DNA of 64,000 nt, from the NCBI RefSeq assembly GCF_001832905.1, contig NZ_MKIR01000026.1, forward strand, positions 62,001-126,000. The letters run 5' to 3'. Position numbers and translations under genes: made by a program. This document shows positions 50,963-62,425 of the stretch, piece after piece. Position 1 is the first letter of the stretch; every line of letters starts with the position of its first letter. Source of the stretch: Floricoccus tropicus. GTDB lineage: Bacteria; Bacillota; Bacilli; Lactobacillales; Streptococcaceae. The notes beneath the pieces were generated by a model. It did not search any database, had not been told where the DNA came from, and saw nothing but the letters and a program-made list of their open reading frames with translations.

Positions 50963-51463
50963 TTCTAGATGATATGACCGACTTGCTTCGACTCTTTGCT
51001 CACTATTCGTTCACAAAATCATCGAGGGCGTCGGAGAACCTTTTCCGTACTTCATTTCATTACGTTGTCCACGAAACTTACAAGAGTAAACTCTTGAGTT
51101 TCAATGGCAGGAGTTCATCATCTTTACAGATGATTCCTTTCCAACTCAGTTTGTTACAAAGTCATAAATAATATAAACAAAAAAGTTGCGAGTTTTAGTC
51201 GCAACTTCGATGGAGCGAATTTACTATCTACAAGGGTTACACCCATTTCGCTGTCGATAGAACTATGTCAAATAAAATTTGACAGTTCTAATCGCAGCCT
51301 CTTTACTCCTTATGCAGTCGTAAAATCGGCACTACACTTTGTTTCGATGTCGATTATACTACAGTGGGCAGAAGCTCACAAGTATAAGTCGCAAGTGATT
51401 CGGAGAACCTTCTCCGTAAGTGTTCGCTATCCTACTGATAGCTCCTTACTAACTTCGATGGTT
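50963..51463. repeat. Dispersed hairpin-module repeat, cluster B
   Basis: At least three modules of the cluster A type: hairpins 51069-51107 (GAAACT...AGTTTC, inner CAAGAG/CTCTTG), 51255-51294 (AGAACT...AGTTCT, inner GTCAAAT/ATTTGAC) and 51351-51391 (TATACT...AGTATA, inner GTGGGC/GCTCAC). Other palindromes: GTTGCGA/TCGCAAC 51185-51205, CGGAGAA-CC-TTCTCCG 51401-51416 (a variant CGGAGAACCTTTTCCG at 51032-51047), GCTATC/GATAGC 51426-51442. The block runs up to the ABC stop codon. The left part of the gap (50633-50895) is AT-rich with no credible gene. Confidence 0.8.
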
Positions 51464-53272
51464 TTATTCAAATACAAATTGGTTATGATAAAGTTCTGCA
51501 TAGAATCCTTTTTGGCTAAGGAGTTCTTTATGGCTTCCTTCTTCAATAACTTGACCGTCACGTAATACGACGATTTTATCTGCATTAAGGATTGTTTTAA
51601 GTCTGTGGGCAATTACGAAACTTGTACGTCCAGCAATTGCTGCTTCCATAGCTTGTTGAATCTTACTCTCAGTTACTGTATCTACGTTACTTGTTGCTTC
51701 ATCAAGAATTAATAATTCAGGATTTGTAAGGATGGTACGAGCAATTGAAATAAGTTGTTTTTGACCTGTTGAGAAGATGTTTTGTTCATCATCAACAATA
51801 GTATCGTATTTATCAGGAAGACTATCAATGAAGTCATGAATATGAGTAGTCTTAGCTGCTGTGATTACTTCTTCATCAGTAGCATCTGGTTTACCAAATT
51901 TAATGTTATCACGGATTGTACCTGAGAATAATACTGAATCTTGAAGTACAATACCAACATTTGAACGTAGACTATCAAGATCCATTTCACGAATGTCAGT
52001 TCCATCAAATTTAATTGAGCCAGAATCTACATCATAGAAACGATTCATAAGGTTCATGATTGTTGTCTTACCAGAACCTGTTGGTCCTACAAGGGCAACC
52101 ATTTGACCTTTATTAACATCAATTGAAACATCTTTTAAGATTTGTTTTCCTGGTGTGTATGAGAAATCAATATCTTTGATAGCTACACCAGATTTAATTT
52201 CTTCAAATTTAACTCCATTATCAGGACGAATTTCATCAGGTTCGTCAAACATCTCTTGTAAACGACGAGCACCAGTAATTGCCATTTGAAGTTCTGTAAA
52301 GCTTGAAGAAATTTGCATGATTGGTTGGTAATATTGTTGTGAATATTGAACAAATGTTACTACTAAACCAAGAGCTGCTGCACGTGATAAAGATGAATCA
52401 TTAAGTGCAATTGTTGAACCAACAAAGATTACTACCGCAGTATTAATCAAGCTGATACCATTCATCATTGGGAATAGCATACCACCAAATACACGAGCTT
52501 TAAATGTAGCACCTTTAACGTTTTCGTTATGTACTTCAAAACCTTTAACTACATCATCTTGAAGACCTTCAACAATGATAGCTTTTTGACCTGAAATTGT
52601 TTCATCCATATAAGCATTTAATTTACCAACCTCATTTTGTTGAATGTCAGTATATTTTTTAGCTTGACGGATTACAAATATTGCAAGGATGATGGCTACT
52701 GGTGTTGAAGCAATTGTAAGCCATGCAAGACTCACATTTTGACGGAACATCATAATTAGTAAACCAATAAATAGAGCAAAGTTTGTTGCAACTTGTGATA
52801 CAGATTGGTTAAGTGAGTTTTGAATATTATCTAAGTCACTTGTAAAACGACTCAAGATGTCACCATCTTTATGACGGTCAAAGAATGAAATTGTTAAACG
52901 TTCTAGTTTACCAAATAAGCCTTTACGCATTTCATTTGTTGAATAACTTACTACTCTATTGAATAGTAGTGAGTAAATTAAGTTTGCTACTGTAGTAAAG
53001 ACATAAGCTAAGAATAACTTAACCATTACATCATAGAAAGGTTGCTTACTTGGACTAACAAAAGCTGCACCAGTTGCATCAGCAACTCCTTTAGCTTTCA
53101 TATATTCTCCCAACCATTCACCTAAGCTAGTAAGTGCTTGACCAAGAAAGACAGGAGCCTTAACTTGTAAATATGTAGAAGCGATTATAGCTAGGATAAT
53201 AACAATAAATGAAAGTTTATATTTCTTAAAATATTGCCAAAAGAATTTTATAGCTTTTCTATATTCTCCCAT
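51464..53272 (-). CDS. Heterodimeric multidrug ABC exporter subunit B
   Basis: A 602-residue exporter half: six membrane helices (residues 20-330, including a long first outer loop with the Ala-rich stretch [18 protein letters not shown]), then an ATPase with Walker [18 protein letters not shown] (about 392-408), signature [15 protein letters not shown] in place of LSGGQ, Walker [17 protein letters not shown]. The changed signature marks the heterodimeric type (YheH, LmrD-like). It begins at the stop of its partner (TAATGG overlap). A MarR gene leads the operon. Confidence 0.92.
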   Translation of the reverse strand: MGEYRKAIKFFWQYFKKYKLSFIVIILAIIASTYLQVKAPVFLGQALTSLGEWLGEYMKAKGVADATGAAFVSPSKQPFYDVMVKLFLAYVFTTVANLIYSLLFNRVVSYSTNEMRKGLFGKLERLTISFFDRHKDGDILSRFTSDLDNIQNSLNQSVSQVATNFALFIGLLIMMFRQNVSLAWLTIASTPVAIILAIFVIRQAKKYTDIQQNEVGKLNAYMDETISGQKAIIVEGLQDDVVKGFEVHNENVKGATFKARVFGGMLFPMMNGISLINTAVVIFVGSTIALNDSSLSRAAALGLVVTFVQYSQQYYQPIMQISSSFTELQMAITGARRLQEMFDEPDEIRPDNGVKFEEIKSGVAIKDIDFSYTPGKQILKDVSIDVNKGQMVALVGPTGSGKTTIMNLMNRFYDVDSGSIKFDGTDIREMDLDSLRSNVGIVLQDSVLFSGTIRDNIKFGKPDATDEEVITAAKTTHIHDFIDSLPDKYDTIVDDEQNIFSTGQKQLISIARTILTNPELLILDEATSNVDTVTESKIQQAMEAAIAGRTSFVIAHRLKTILNADKIVVLRDGQVIEEGSHKELLSQKGFYAELYHNQFVFE

Positions 53273-54978
53273 TATTCATCACTTCCTTTCTGAGTTTCGT
53301 AAATTTCACGATAAACATCATTATTTTGAATCAACTCTTTATGAGTACCTTGTCCAATTAATCTACCTTCATCCAAAACAAGAATAGTGTCAGCATGGAC
53401 AACAGAAGAAATCTTTTGGGCAATAATAACCTTAGTTGTATCTTTAAGATCTTCATTCAAAGCTTGTTGAACTAGTTTTTCACTCTTAGCATCAAGAGCT
53501 GATGTTGAATCGTCAAGAATTAAAACTTTAGGATCCTTAATAACACCACGCGCAATACTCATACGTTGTTTTTGACCACCAGAGAAGTTTGCACCACGTT
53601 CTTCAACTTCTGAATTATAGTTATCAGGCATCTTCTCAATGAATTCCTTAGCTTGAGAGATTTCACTTGCATGTTTCAAGTCGTCCAAATTAGCATCCGG
53701 TTTCCCCTGTTTAAGGTTATCAGCAACTGTACCTGAGAAAAGGATAGCTTTTTGGAGAACAATAGAAATGTTTTTCTTAAGTGTACCACGACTTAAATCA
53801 CGTAAATCGCGTCCTCCCACTTCAACCATACCTTCTGTTGGATCAAAAAGTCTTGGTATTAATTGTGCTAAAGTAGTTTTACCTGAACCAGTGGCTCCTA
53901 CGATACCAACCATTTGACCAGGTTTGATTTCAAATGTCACATTTTTAAGAGTAGGTTTATCATCATTTGGATAAACAAATGTTACATCATCAAATTTGAT
54001 TGAACCATTAAGTTCTACATCTGGAACATCTTTAAATTGCATAGCAGGTTCTGCATCAAGAACTTCTTTAATACGACGAAGTGAAATAAATGCACGACTT
54101 GCCATCATAGACATCATACCACCCATGATGATAGCAAACATGATTTGTCCCATGTAAGTCATAAATGAAGCAACACCACCTAATGCTGTTGGATCATCAA
54201 CGATAAATGTTGAAACTAAATATATAGCTCCGAAAATTGTAAGTTGGCTGACCAAAGTAAATGCTGGAATCATTGTTGAGAATAAATTACCAACAGCCAA
54301 GTTATGACCAAGTAGCTCATCACTTACAGTATCAAATTTTTCTTCCTGAGATTTCTCTTGAACAAAAGATTTAACTACACGAGCACCACGAAGATTTTCT
54401 TTAGCAATCGTATTAGATCTATCTAATAATTTTTGGAAAGCTGAGAAATGTGGTCCCATTTTAGACATTGCAAGACCAGTGATTACTACGATTAACACTA
54501 CGAGAAGAACAATTAACCACCATAGTTTTGGTAGAGTTCTTACAGCAAGGATAAATGACCCGACAAATAAAATAGGAACACGTAGTAATACTTGGAATAT
54601 CATCATTGTCAGGTTTTGAACTTGGTTAACGTCATTTGTCATACGAACTACCAAGTTACCAGCATTGAATTCCTCTACATTTGCATATGAGAACTGTTGA
54701 ATTTTTTTGAAGGTTGCTTCACGAATATCAGCAGATACTCCTTGTGCAATCTTAGCAGCAAGAATAGTATTAATAAGACCTGCAACTAGACCCATAACTG
54801 CAATTCCGACTAGCCAAACACCAACTTCTTTGATTTTGTTTTTGTCGTCTTGCATTACAGCTGTTAATACATCTTGTAAATATTGAGGTTGCAGCAAGCT
54901 TGAAGCTACTACCAAACCAATCATTACAAGAGAAGCAAGTGCATACCACTTATACTTTTTAATAAACTGGAAAAGCAT
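53272..54978 (-). CDS. Heterodimeric multidrug ABC exporter subunit A
   Basis: A 568-residue exporter half with six helices (residues 12-300) and an ATPase: Walker [18 protein letters not shown] (about 355-371), the canonical signature [15 protein letters not shown], and Walker [18 protein letters not shown] with Asp in place of the catalytic Glu (about residue 484). An Asp here together with the partner's altered signature predicts one degenerate ATP site in the YheI/YheH (LmrC/D-like) pair. It is encoded between marR and subunit B, with AAAGGAG before the ATG. Confidence 0.92.
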   Translation of the reverse strand: MLFQFIKKYKWYALASLVMIGLVVASSLLQPQYLQDVLTAVMQDDKNKIKEVGVWLVGIAVMGLVAGLINTILAAKIAQGVSADIREATFKKIQQFSYANVEEFNAGNLVVRMTNDVNQVQNLTMMIFQVLLRVPILFVGSFILAVRTLPKLWWLIVLLVVLIVVITGLAMSKMGPHFSAFQKLLDRSNTIAKENLRGARVVKSFVQEKSQEEKFDTVSDELLGHNLAVGNLFSTMIPAFTLVSQLTIFGAIYLVSTFIVDDPTALGGVASFMTYMGQIMFAIIMGGMMSMMASRAFISLRRIKEVLDAEPAMQFKDVPDVELNGSIKFDDVTFVYPNDDKPTLKNVTFEIKPGQMVGIVGATGSGKTTLAQLIPRLFDPTEGMVEVGGRDLRDLSRGTLKKNISIVLQKAILFSGTVADNLKQGKPDANLDDLKHASEISQAKEFIEKMPDNYNSEVEERGANFSGGQKQRMSIARGVIKDPKVLILDDSTSALDAKSEKLVQQALNEDLKDTTKVIIAQKISSVVHADTILVLDEGRLIGQGTHKELIQNNDVYREIYETQKGSDE

Positions 54979-55099
54979 TCTTTTCTCCTTTTCATTTTTT
55001 AAATAAATAACACTCTTTTGATTACCTCTTCAAGAGAGCAGCTTTACTATTGTACATTTTCAAATCAAAAATGTCCACTACCTTTAGACCTAAATAACA

Positions 55100-55618
55100 T
55101 TATTTTTCATCTTTTTGCAAGGGAGCACCAAAGATACTACTCTTACACATTGAGAAAAACTCATTTGAACCATCAGCATTTGCTGCATCAAGTTTTTTTA
55201 GCAATCTGAGCAATTCACTTTGTTCCTCTATTGTTAAGGATGAAAATAATTCTTCTGAAGCAGTGTCCATGATATTGATTCTCTCAGATACCATTTTTCT
55301 TCCTTCATCTGAAATATATATTCTATTTATTCTTTTATCTTGTTCATCACTGACTCGAAAAATTAAATCTTCTTGTTCAAGCTGCTTAACCATTGCAGTT
55401 ACACTTGAAGGCTTAATATCTAAAGTTTCAGCAATCTCTGAGTTCGTTAGACCATTTGATTTATCATTTAAAAAGAACAACAAACCACGCGCTCCACGTT
55501 GACTACCATCTTGCCTTATTCGTCTACCATCATTGATACCATGTACCGCTTTGGCAACATTAGGTTTTCTGATAATCTTCATAAATATCCTAAACAGATC
55601 TTGGCTTTCTTTTGACAT
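55100..55618 (-). CDS. MarR-family regulator of the ABC exporter
   Basis: A 172-residue winged-helix protein: LTNSEIAETLDIKPSSVTAMVKQLEQEDLIFRVSDEQDKRINRIYISDEGRKMV (about residues 55-108) is the MarR core with wing. It lies 121 bases upstream of the ABC pair in the same direction, and its own promoter region contains an inverted repeat, ATCTATTT/AAATAGAT. It should repress the exporter until a drug binds. GGAAG precedes the ATG. Confidence 0.92.
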   Translation of the reverse strand: MSKESQDLFRIFMKIIRKPNVAKAVHGINDGRRIRQDGSQRGARGLLFFLNDKSNGLTNSEIAETLDIKPSSVTAMVKQLEQEDLIFRVSDEQDKRINRIYISDEGRKMVSERINIMDTASEELFSSLTIEEQSELLRLLKKLDAANADGSNEFFSMCKSSIFGAPLQKDEK

Positions 55619-55647
55619 ATGCTTCCTTTCCTTAAAGTATTTAGTTC

Positions 55648-55673
55648 ATCTATTTTTTAACTAACAAATAGAT
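55648..55673. promoter_or_regulatory. Putative MarR operator
   Basis: ATCTATTT-N10-AAATAGAT, perfect 8-bp arms, 30 bases upstream of the marR start codon; a nested TTAGTT/AACTAA pair overlaps it. Confidence 0.6.
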
Positions 55674-55838
55674 TTTACTCCTCTGAACTTAAAAGTCAAT
55701 TAAAAGGTTCTGGATTTGGAAAGAGCAATTTTATACAATTATAGAAGCAATTAAGTTATAAAAATTTTTAAGTTAACCTAAAAAATATTAAGTGCACATT
55801 TTTCTTGTGTATTAAATTTTTTGTGATAAAATGGAGAG

Positions 55839-57044
55839 ATGAACAATTCTAGAATTAAAGAGCTCAAAATGGCTGAACGTGGTGCTCTAATTAGCATCGT
55901 AGCCTATGTAGTTCTCTCAATTATTAAGATTGCTGTCGCAAACGTCACAAACTCTGAAAGTTTACGAGCTGATGGGTTTAACAACATCACGGACATTATA
56001 GGAAATATAGCCGTTCTTGCTGGAATACGTATGGCAAGACGTCCTGCAGATGATGATCATGCCTATGGTCATTGGAAGGTTGAAAGTGTTGCTAGTTTAA
56101 TTACTAGTTTCATTATGTTCGCTGTTGGTTTTGTTGTTTTGCGCCAGACGATTATTGACATTATTAATAACGAAAAAACCGCAGTTGATCCTGTGGGTGC
56201 CATAGTAGGTATATTCTCAGCAATAATCATGTTCGGAATTTATCGCTATAATGCTGGACTTGCTCAAAAAGTTAAATCCCCTGGACTCATGAGTGCTGCA
56301 AAAGATAACCTAAGTGATGCGGTAACATCAATTGCTACATCTATTGCTATCGTAGCTGCATCCTTCAATCTTACTTGGATTGACCGCCTTATGGCCGTTG
56401 TGATCACGATTTTCATCTTCAAAACAGCCTATGATATCTTCTCAGAAAGTGCCTTTAGCTTGTCAGATGGCTTTGATGAAGAAAAAATCGAAGAATATAA
56501 AAAAGCCCTCACAGGAATAAGAGAAATAGAAGAAATCAAGAATATCCGTGGTCGTACATATGGAAGTAACGTCTTTCTAGACGTCGTTGTCGATATGAGT
56601 CCTGATATGTCAGTTTTCGAAAGTCACCAAGCAACCGAAGAGATTGAAAATATACTCAAGACTCAATTTGAAGTATTTGACGTCGATGTTCATGTTGAAC
56701 CATCGTATCTTGAAGAAGAAGAAAGAGACAGCTACATAGCCCTTGATTTACTTGCTATGGAAGAAAAAATCTTAAATGGTTTTGAGCTTGATAAACTTCT
56801 TGACAGAACCTTTAAAGAAATACAATCTGACGGCATAATACTTGATAAGAGCCAAAGATTAATTGAGAAAAAACCTCAGCAAATTGGAATCTCTCAGTTC
56901 AACCCAGAAAGAATAAGCAAGAAGACCTTCATATTAACCTATGAATACTTTGAAAACCACCAAACCTATATCGTCACAAGCATTTGGCGCAGGGATAGAC
57001 ATTGGAGATGTATCCAAAGACAAATAACAAAAAGAGAACTTTAG
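55839..57044 (+). CDS. Cation diffusion facilitator (CDF) metal transporter
   Basis: A 401-residue CDF antiporter with six helices in residues 12-205. The metal-site motifs are SLRADGFNNITDIIGNI (about 39-55, with Asp) and DDDHAYGHWKVE (about 67-78, His-Asp pair), then SAAKDNLSDAVTSI. The cytoplasmic domain (DVVVDMSPDMSVFESHQATEEIE... VDVHVEP) is typical, and a further ~110 residues at the C-terminus are extra to the common CDF length. Zinc or manganese export is likely. A TAAAAT -10 lies only seven bases before the ATG, so its leader may be very short. Confidence 0.92.
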   Translation: MNNSRIKELKMAERGALISIVAYVVLSIIKIAVANVTNSESLRADGFNNITDIIGNIAVLAGIRMARRPADDDHAYGHWKVESVASLITSFIMFAVGFVVLRQTIIDIINNEKTAVDPVGAIVGIFSAIIMFGIYRYNAGLAQKVKSPGLMSAAKDNLSDAVTSIATSIAIVAASFNLTWIDRLMAVVITIFIFKTAYDIFSESAFSLSDGFDEEKIEEYKKALTGIREIEEIKNIRGRTYGSNVFLDVVVDMSPDMSVFESHQATEEIENILKTQFEVFDVDVHVEPSYLEEEERDSYIALDLLAMEEKILNGFELDKLLDRTFKEIQSDGIILDKSQRLIEKKPQQIGISQFNPERISKKTFILTYEYFENHQTYIVTSIWRRDRHWRCIQRQITKREL

Positions 57045-57066
57045 TTTCCTAAAGTTCTCTTTTTTG
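57029..57066. terminator. Bidirectional terminator
   Basis: AAAAAGAGAACTTTAG-TTTC-CTAAAGTTCTCTTTTTT. The left arm includes the last codons of the CDF gene; it also serves the convergent lipoprotein gene. Confidence 0.92.
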
Positions 57067-57069
57067 AAA

Positions 57070-57747
57070 CTATTTTGCGTTTGCATAAAGATTATCTGGA
57101 TATTGTCCACTAAAATTTGTTAGTAGAGCCTGATCATATTCTGGTGTACCTTTTGAACTCATCTTGTCCATCATTGCTTGTCTCATTTTTTCATTCATCT
57201 CTTTTAATCTGCGATCATATTCTTCTTGACTCATATCATCTGGTTTTGGTCCCACAGTTCCTCCTAATCCATAAGCTGGACCAGCTTTCTCTGGCCACAT
57301 ACCTGTTGGGAATGGAGTTCCATAAGCAAGTAGATTGCTTTTATAACCATTTGTATCAATTGTTGGACCTTCTACAACTTGTCCGTTTTGACCAACTCTA
57401 TAACTAGACATGTGAGTTGCATAGTTTTGTGCTGCTGTTTCAGCCTGTTCCTCTGTCATTCCTTCATTCGATTTAGCTTCTGTAACATCATCTTGAGTAG
57501 CTTTTGATCCAGTATCTCCAGAAGCATTTCCCTCTTGATCAGATTCAACTTGACTAGCATTTTGAGATTCAGTAGATTCATTTGAAGACCCTTCAGATGA
57601 TGACCCTTCAGACGATTTTTCCTTAGATGTTGATGATATTTTACTTTCTTTAGTTTTACTAGAATCTGTCTTATGTCCTCCACATGCTGCTAAAGATACG
57701 ATTGCTAACAGACTCATTGTTAAAACTGCAACTCTTTTCTTGTTCAT
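57070..57747 (-). CDS. Secreted lipoprotein with Ser/Glu-rich linker
   Basis: A 225-residue lipoprotein. Signal peptide MNKKRVAVLTMSLLAIVSLAAC with lipobox LAAC (Cys22), then a low-complexity linker to about residue 100 (SSEGSSSEGSSNESTESQ), then a ~120-residue domain with SSYRVGQNGQVVEGP, GTPFPTGMWPEKAGPAYGLGG and a helical end (EEYDRRLKEMNEKMRQAMMDKM). I do not recognise the domain. It is probably surface-exposed. GGAG precedes the ATG. Single gene. Confidence 0.85.
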   Translation of the reverse strand: MNKKRVAVLTMSLLAIVSLAACGGHKTDSSKTKESKISSTSKEKSSEGSSSEGSSNESTESQNASQVESDQEGNASGDTGSKATQDDVTEAKSNEGMTEEQAETAAQNYATHMSSYRVGQNGQVVEGPTIDTNGYKSNLLAYGTPFPTGMWPEKAGPAYGLGGTVGPKPDDMSQEEYDRRLKEMNEKMRQAMMDKMSSKGTPEYDQALLTNFSGQYPDNLYANAK

Positions 57748-57898
57748 TAATTTTCTCCTATAGTTTTTTTATAAATATAGATTACCACAATATTACAATT
57801 ATTACAAGATGTAATAATTTATTTTTATTAAAATATTTAATATCTAAGAAAAAGAAGATGCTGACTCATTTTTGATAATTTAATTTTAAATAATACTT

Positions 57899-57945
57899 AA
57901 AAGGAAGTATACACCACTAAATTAAACAATGTTTACTTCCTTTTC
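57899..57945. terminator. Terminator at the end of the bgl operon
   Basis: AAAAGGAAGTATACA...TGTTTACTTCCTTTT: a 15-bp stem with one mismatch, just after the bglA stop codon. Confidence 0.7.
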
Positions 57946-57976
57946 TTTATTCAATTTTTCACTACTGATTGATTTA

Positions 57977-59428
<1,452 letters not shown>

Positions 59429-59434
59429 CTATTT

Positions 59435-61303
<1,869 letters not shown>

Positions 61304-61310
61304 TTAAATT

Positions 61311-61386
61311 AAAAACCTAGATTGTTAAAAGTGCGTAAAACGTCCTCTTGACAATCTAGGTTTTGCCTACTAAAAGTAACAATCCT
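61311..61386 (-). promoter_or_regulatory. RAT antiterminator and overlapping terminator before bglP
   Basis: Minus strand: RAT sequence GGATTGTTACTTTTAGTAGG and onward to CAAAACC (61385-61359), whose end forms part of a terminator (AACCTAGATTGT / ACAATCTAGGTTTTT, 61363-61311). Binding of the LicT/BglG protein would hold the RAT fold and block the terminator. Confidence 0.88.
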
Positions 61387-61401
61387 TTCTATTGTATTTT
61401 A

Positions 61402-62238
61402 TCAATTTATTATTCTATTTATGTGCATTGCCAAATATGTTTTTTCACTTTTATCCATGCCAGGACGATTGGTACTTTTTAAGAATTCATCAATGAACTC
61501 GACACAATCAAATGCTTCTTTATACTTCTTACTAACAATACCATAAAGAAATTCATCCTCATCAGTAACTTGGTTCTCTTGTCCTTCTAGATATCTATAT
61601 ACAAAAAATTGTAAATGAGTGACAAGTCTTTGATATTTCAAAGATTCTTCATTAATTTTTATCCCTACAAAATTATTAATAAGTTTAAGAATATCTCTCA
61701 ATAATTTTGTTGCTTCCATTGTAATAATCATATCTCCATTTTTTTGCTGACTATTAACTAAATGCAATGCTATAAATCCTGCTTCATCAGATGTAAACGA
61801 AACATTAAATTCCTTTTCGATTATACTAACCAACTTTTTAGCAATCTGATATTCTTTACTATAAAACTTCTTTATTTCAAACGAAAGAAGATTTGGAATT
61901 TCAATATTGTTCTCAACTCTTTCAAGAGCATAATGTATATGGTCCATTAAAGTAAAATAAATGTTCAAAGATAATTCTTTATCTAGTTCAAATTCCGCAA
62001 TATCAATAAGTTTTTTCACTAAATCGAATTCTTCTATTGGTATATCTGCCAATAAATCTTGAAACTGATTACTCAGTTTGTTGTCTTTTAAAACAAATTC
62101 CTTCTCAACTTTACTAACTTCAACTTCCTGACCAACTTTCTTTTGAAATGCCAGCCCTTTGCCCATACAGACTAGTTCTTGACCTGTTTCTGTAGAAGTC
62201 AGGAGAACATTATTATTTAATATTTTTTCTATAATCAT
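61402..62238 (-). CDS. licT: BglG/LicT-family antiterminator
   Basis: A 278-residue antiterminator. The RNA-binding domain is MIIEKILNNNVLLTSTETGQELVCMGKGLAFQKKVGQ (residues 1-37), then two PRD domains with the regulatory His residues in LLSFEIKKFYSKEYQ-adjacent MDHIHYALERVEN (PRD1) and in RLVTHLQFFVYRYL and YLAMHINRII (PRD2). Met 62238 is preferred: GGAG lies 7 bases upstream and the frame then aligns with LicT, whereas the ATG at 62250 overlaps that ribosome site. First gene of the operon; its own leader contains a RAT/terminator, so it controls itself and bglP-bglA. Confidence 0.93.
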   Translation of the reverse strand: MIIEKILNNNVLLTSTETGQELVCMGKGLAFQKKVGQEVEVSKVEKEFVLKDNKLSNQFQDLLADIPIEEFDLVKKLIDIAEFELDKELSLNIYFTLMDHIHYALERVENNIEIPNLLSFEIKKFYSKEYQIAKKLVSIIEKEFNVSFTSDEAGFIALHLVNSQQKNGDMIITMEATKLLRDILKLINNFVGIKINEESLKYQRLVTHLQFFVYRYLEGQENQVTDEDEFLYGIVSKKYKEAFDCVEFIDEFLKSTNRPGMDKSEKTYLAMHINRIIN

Positions 62239-62251
62239 TTCATTCTCCATA

Positions 62252-62325
62252 GAAAAAACCTAAAAAATATGCATCGAAAAAAGATGAAATTTTTTAGGTT
62301 TTGCCTGTAACTCAGTAACAATCCT
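62252..62325 (-). promoter_or_regulatory. RAT antiterminator and terminator before licT
   Basis: Minus strand: RAT GGATTGTTACTGAGTTACAG and onward to GCAAAACC (62324-62297), overlapping a terminator hairpin AACCTAAAAAAT...ATTTTTTAGGTT with a T-run (62300-62253). Confidence 0.88.
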
Positions 62326-62337
62326 TTATTTGATTGT

Positions 62338-62375
62338 ATTTTATCAAATATAATTAAATAAGTCAAGCGCTTTCA
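62338..62375 (-). promoter_or_regulatory. bgl operon promoter with cre site
   Basis: Minus strand: TTGACT (62366-62361), 17 bases, TAAAAT (62343-62338). The sequence TGAAAGCGCTTGAC (62375-62362) has the cre core AAGCGCTT and overlaps the -35, indicating CcpA repression by preferred sugars. Confidence 0.75.
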
Positions 62376-62388
62376 TTCTAATAATATA

Positions 62389-62424
62389 AAAATGATGCAG
62401 TCATTCTACACCATTTTCATATTA
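62389..62424 (-). terminator. Probable terminator of clpE
   Basis: Minus strand: AAATGGTG...TGCATCATTTTTAT; a short imperfect stem with a T-run just after the clpE stop codon. Confidence 0.55.
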
Positions 62425-62425
62425 T

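Noticed and set aside
50974-51565. Plus-strand open frames across hairpin cluster B
   Set aside because: They consist of repeat modules, have no ribosome sites and no family resemblance.
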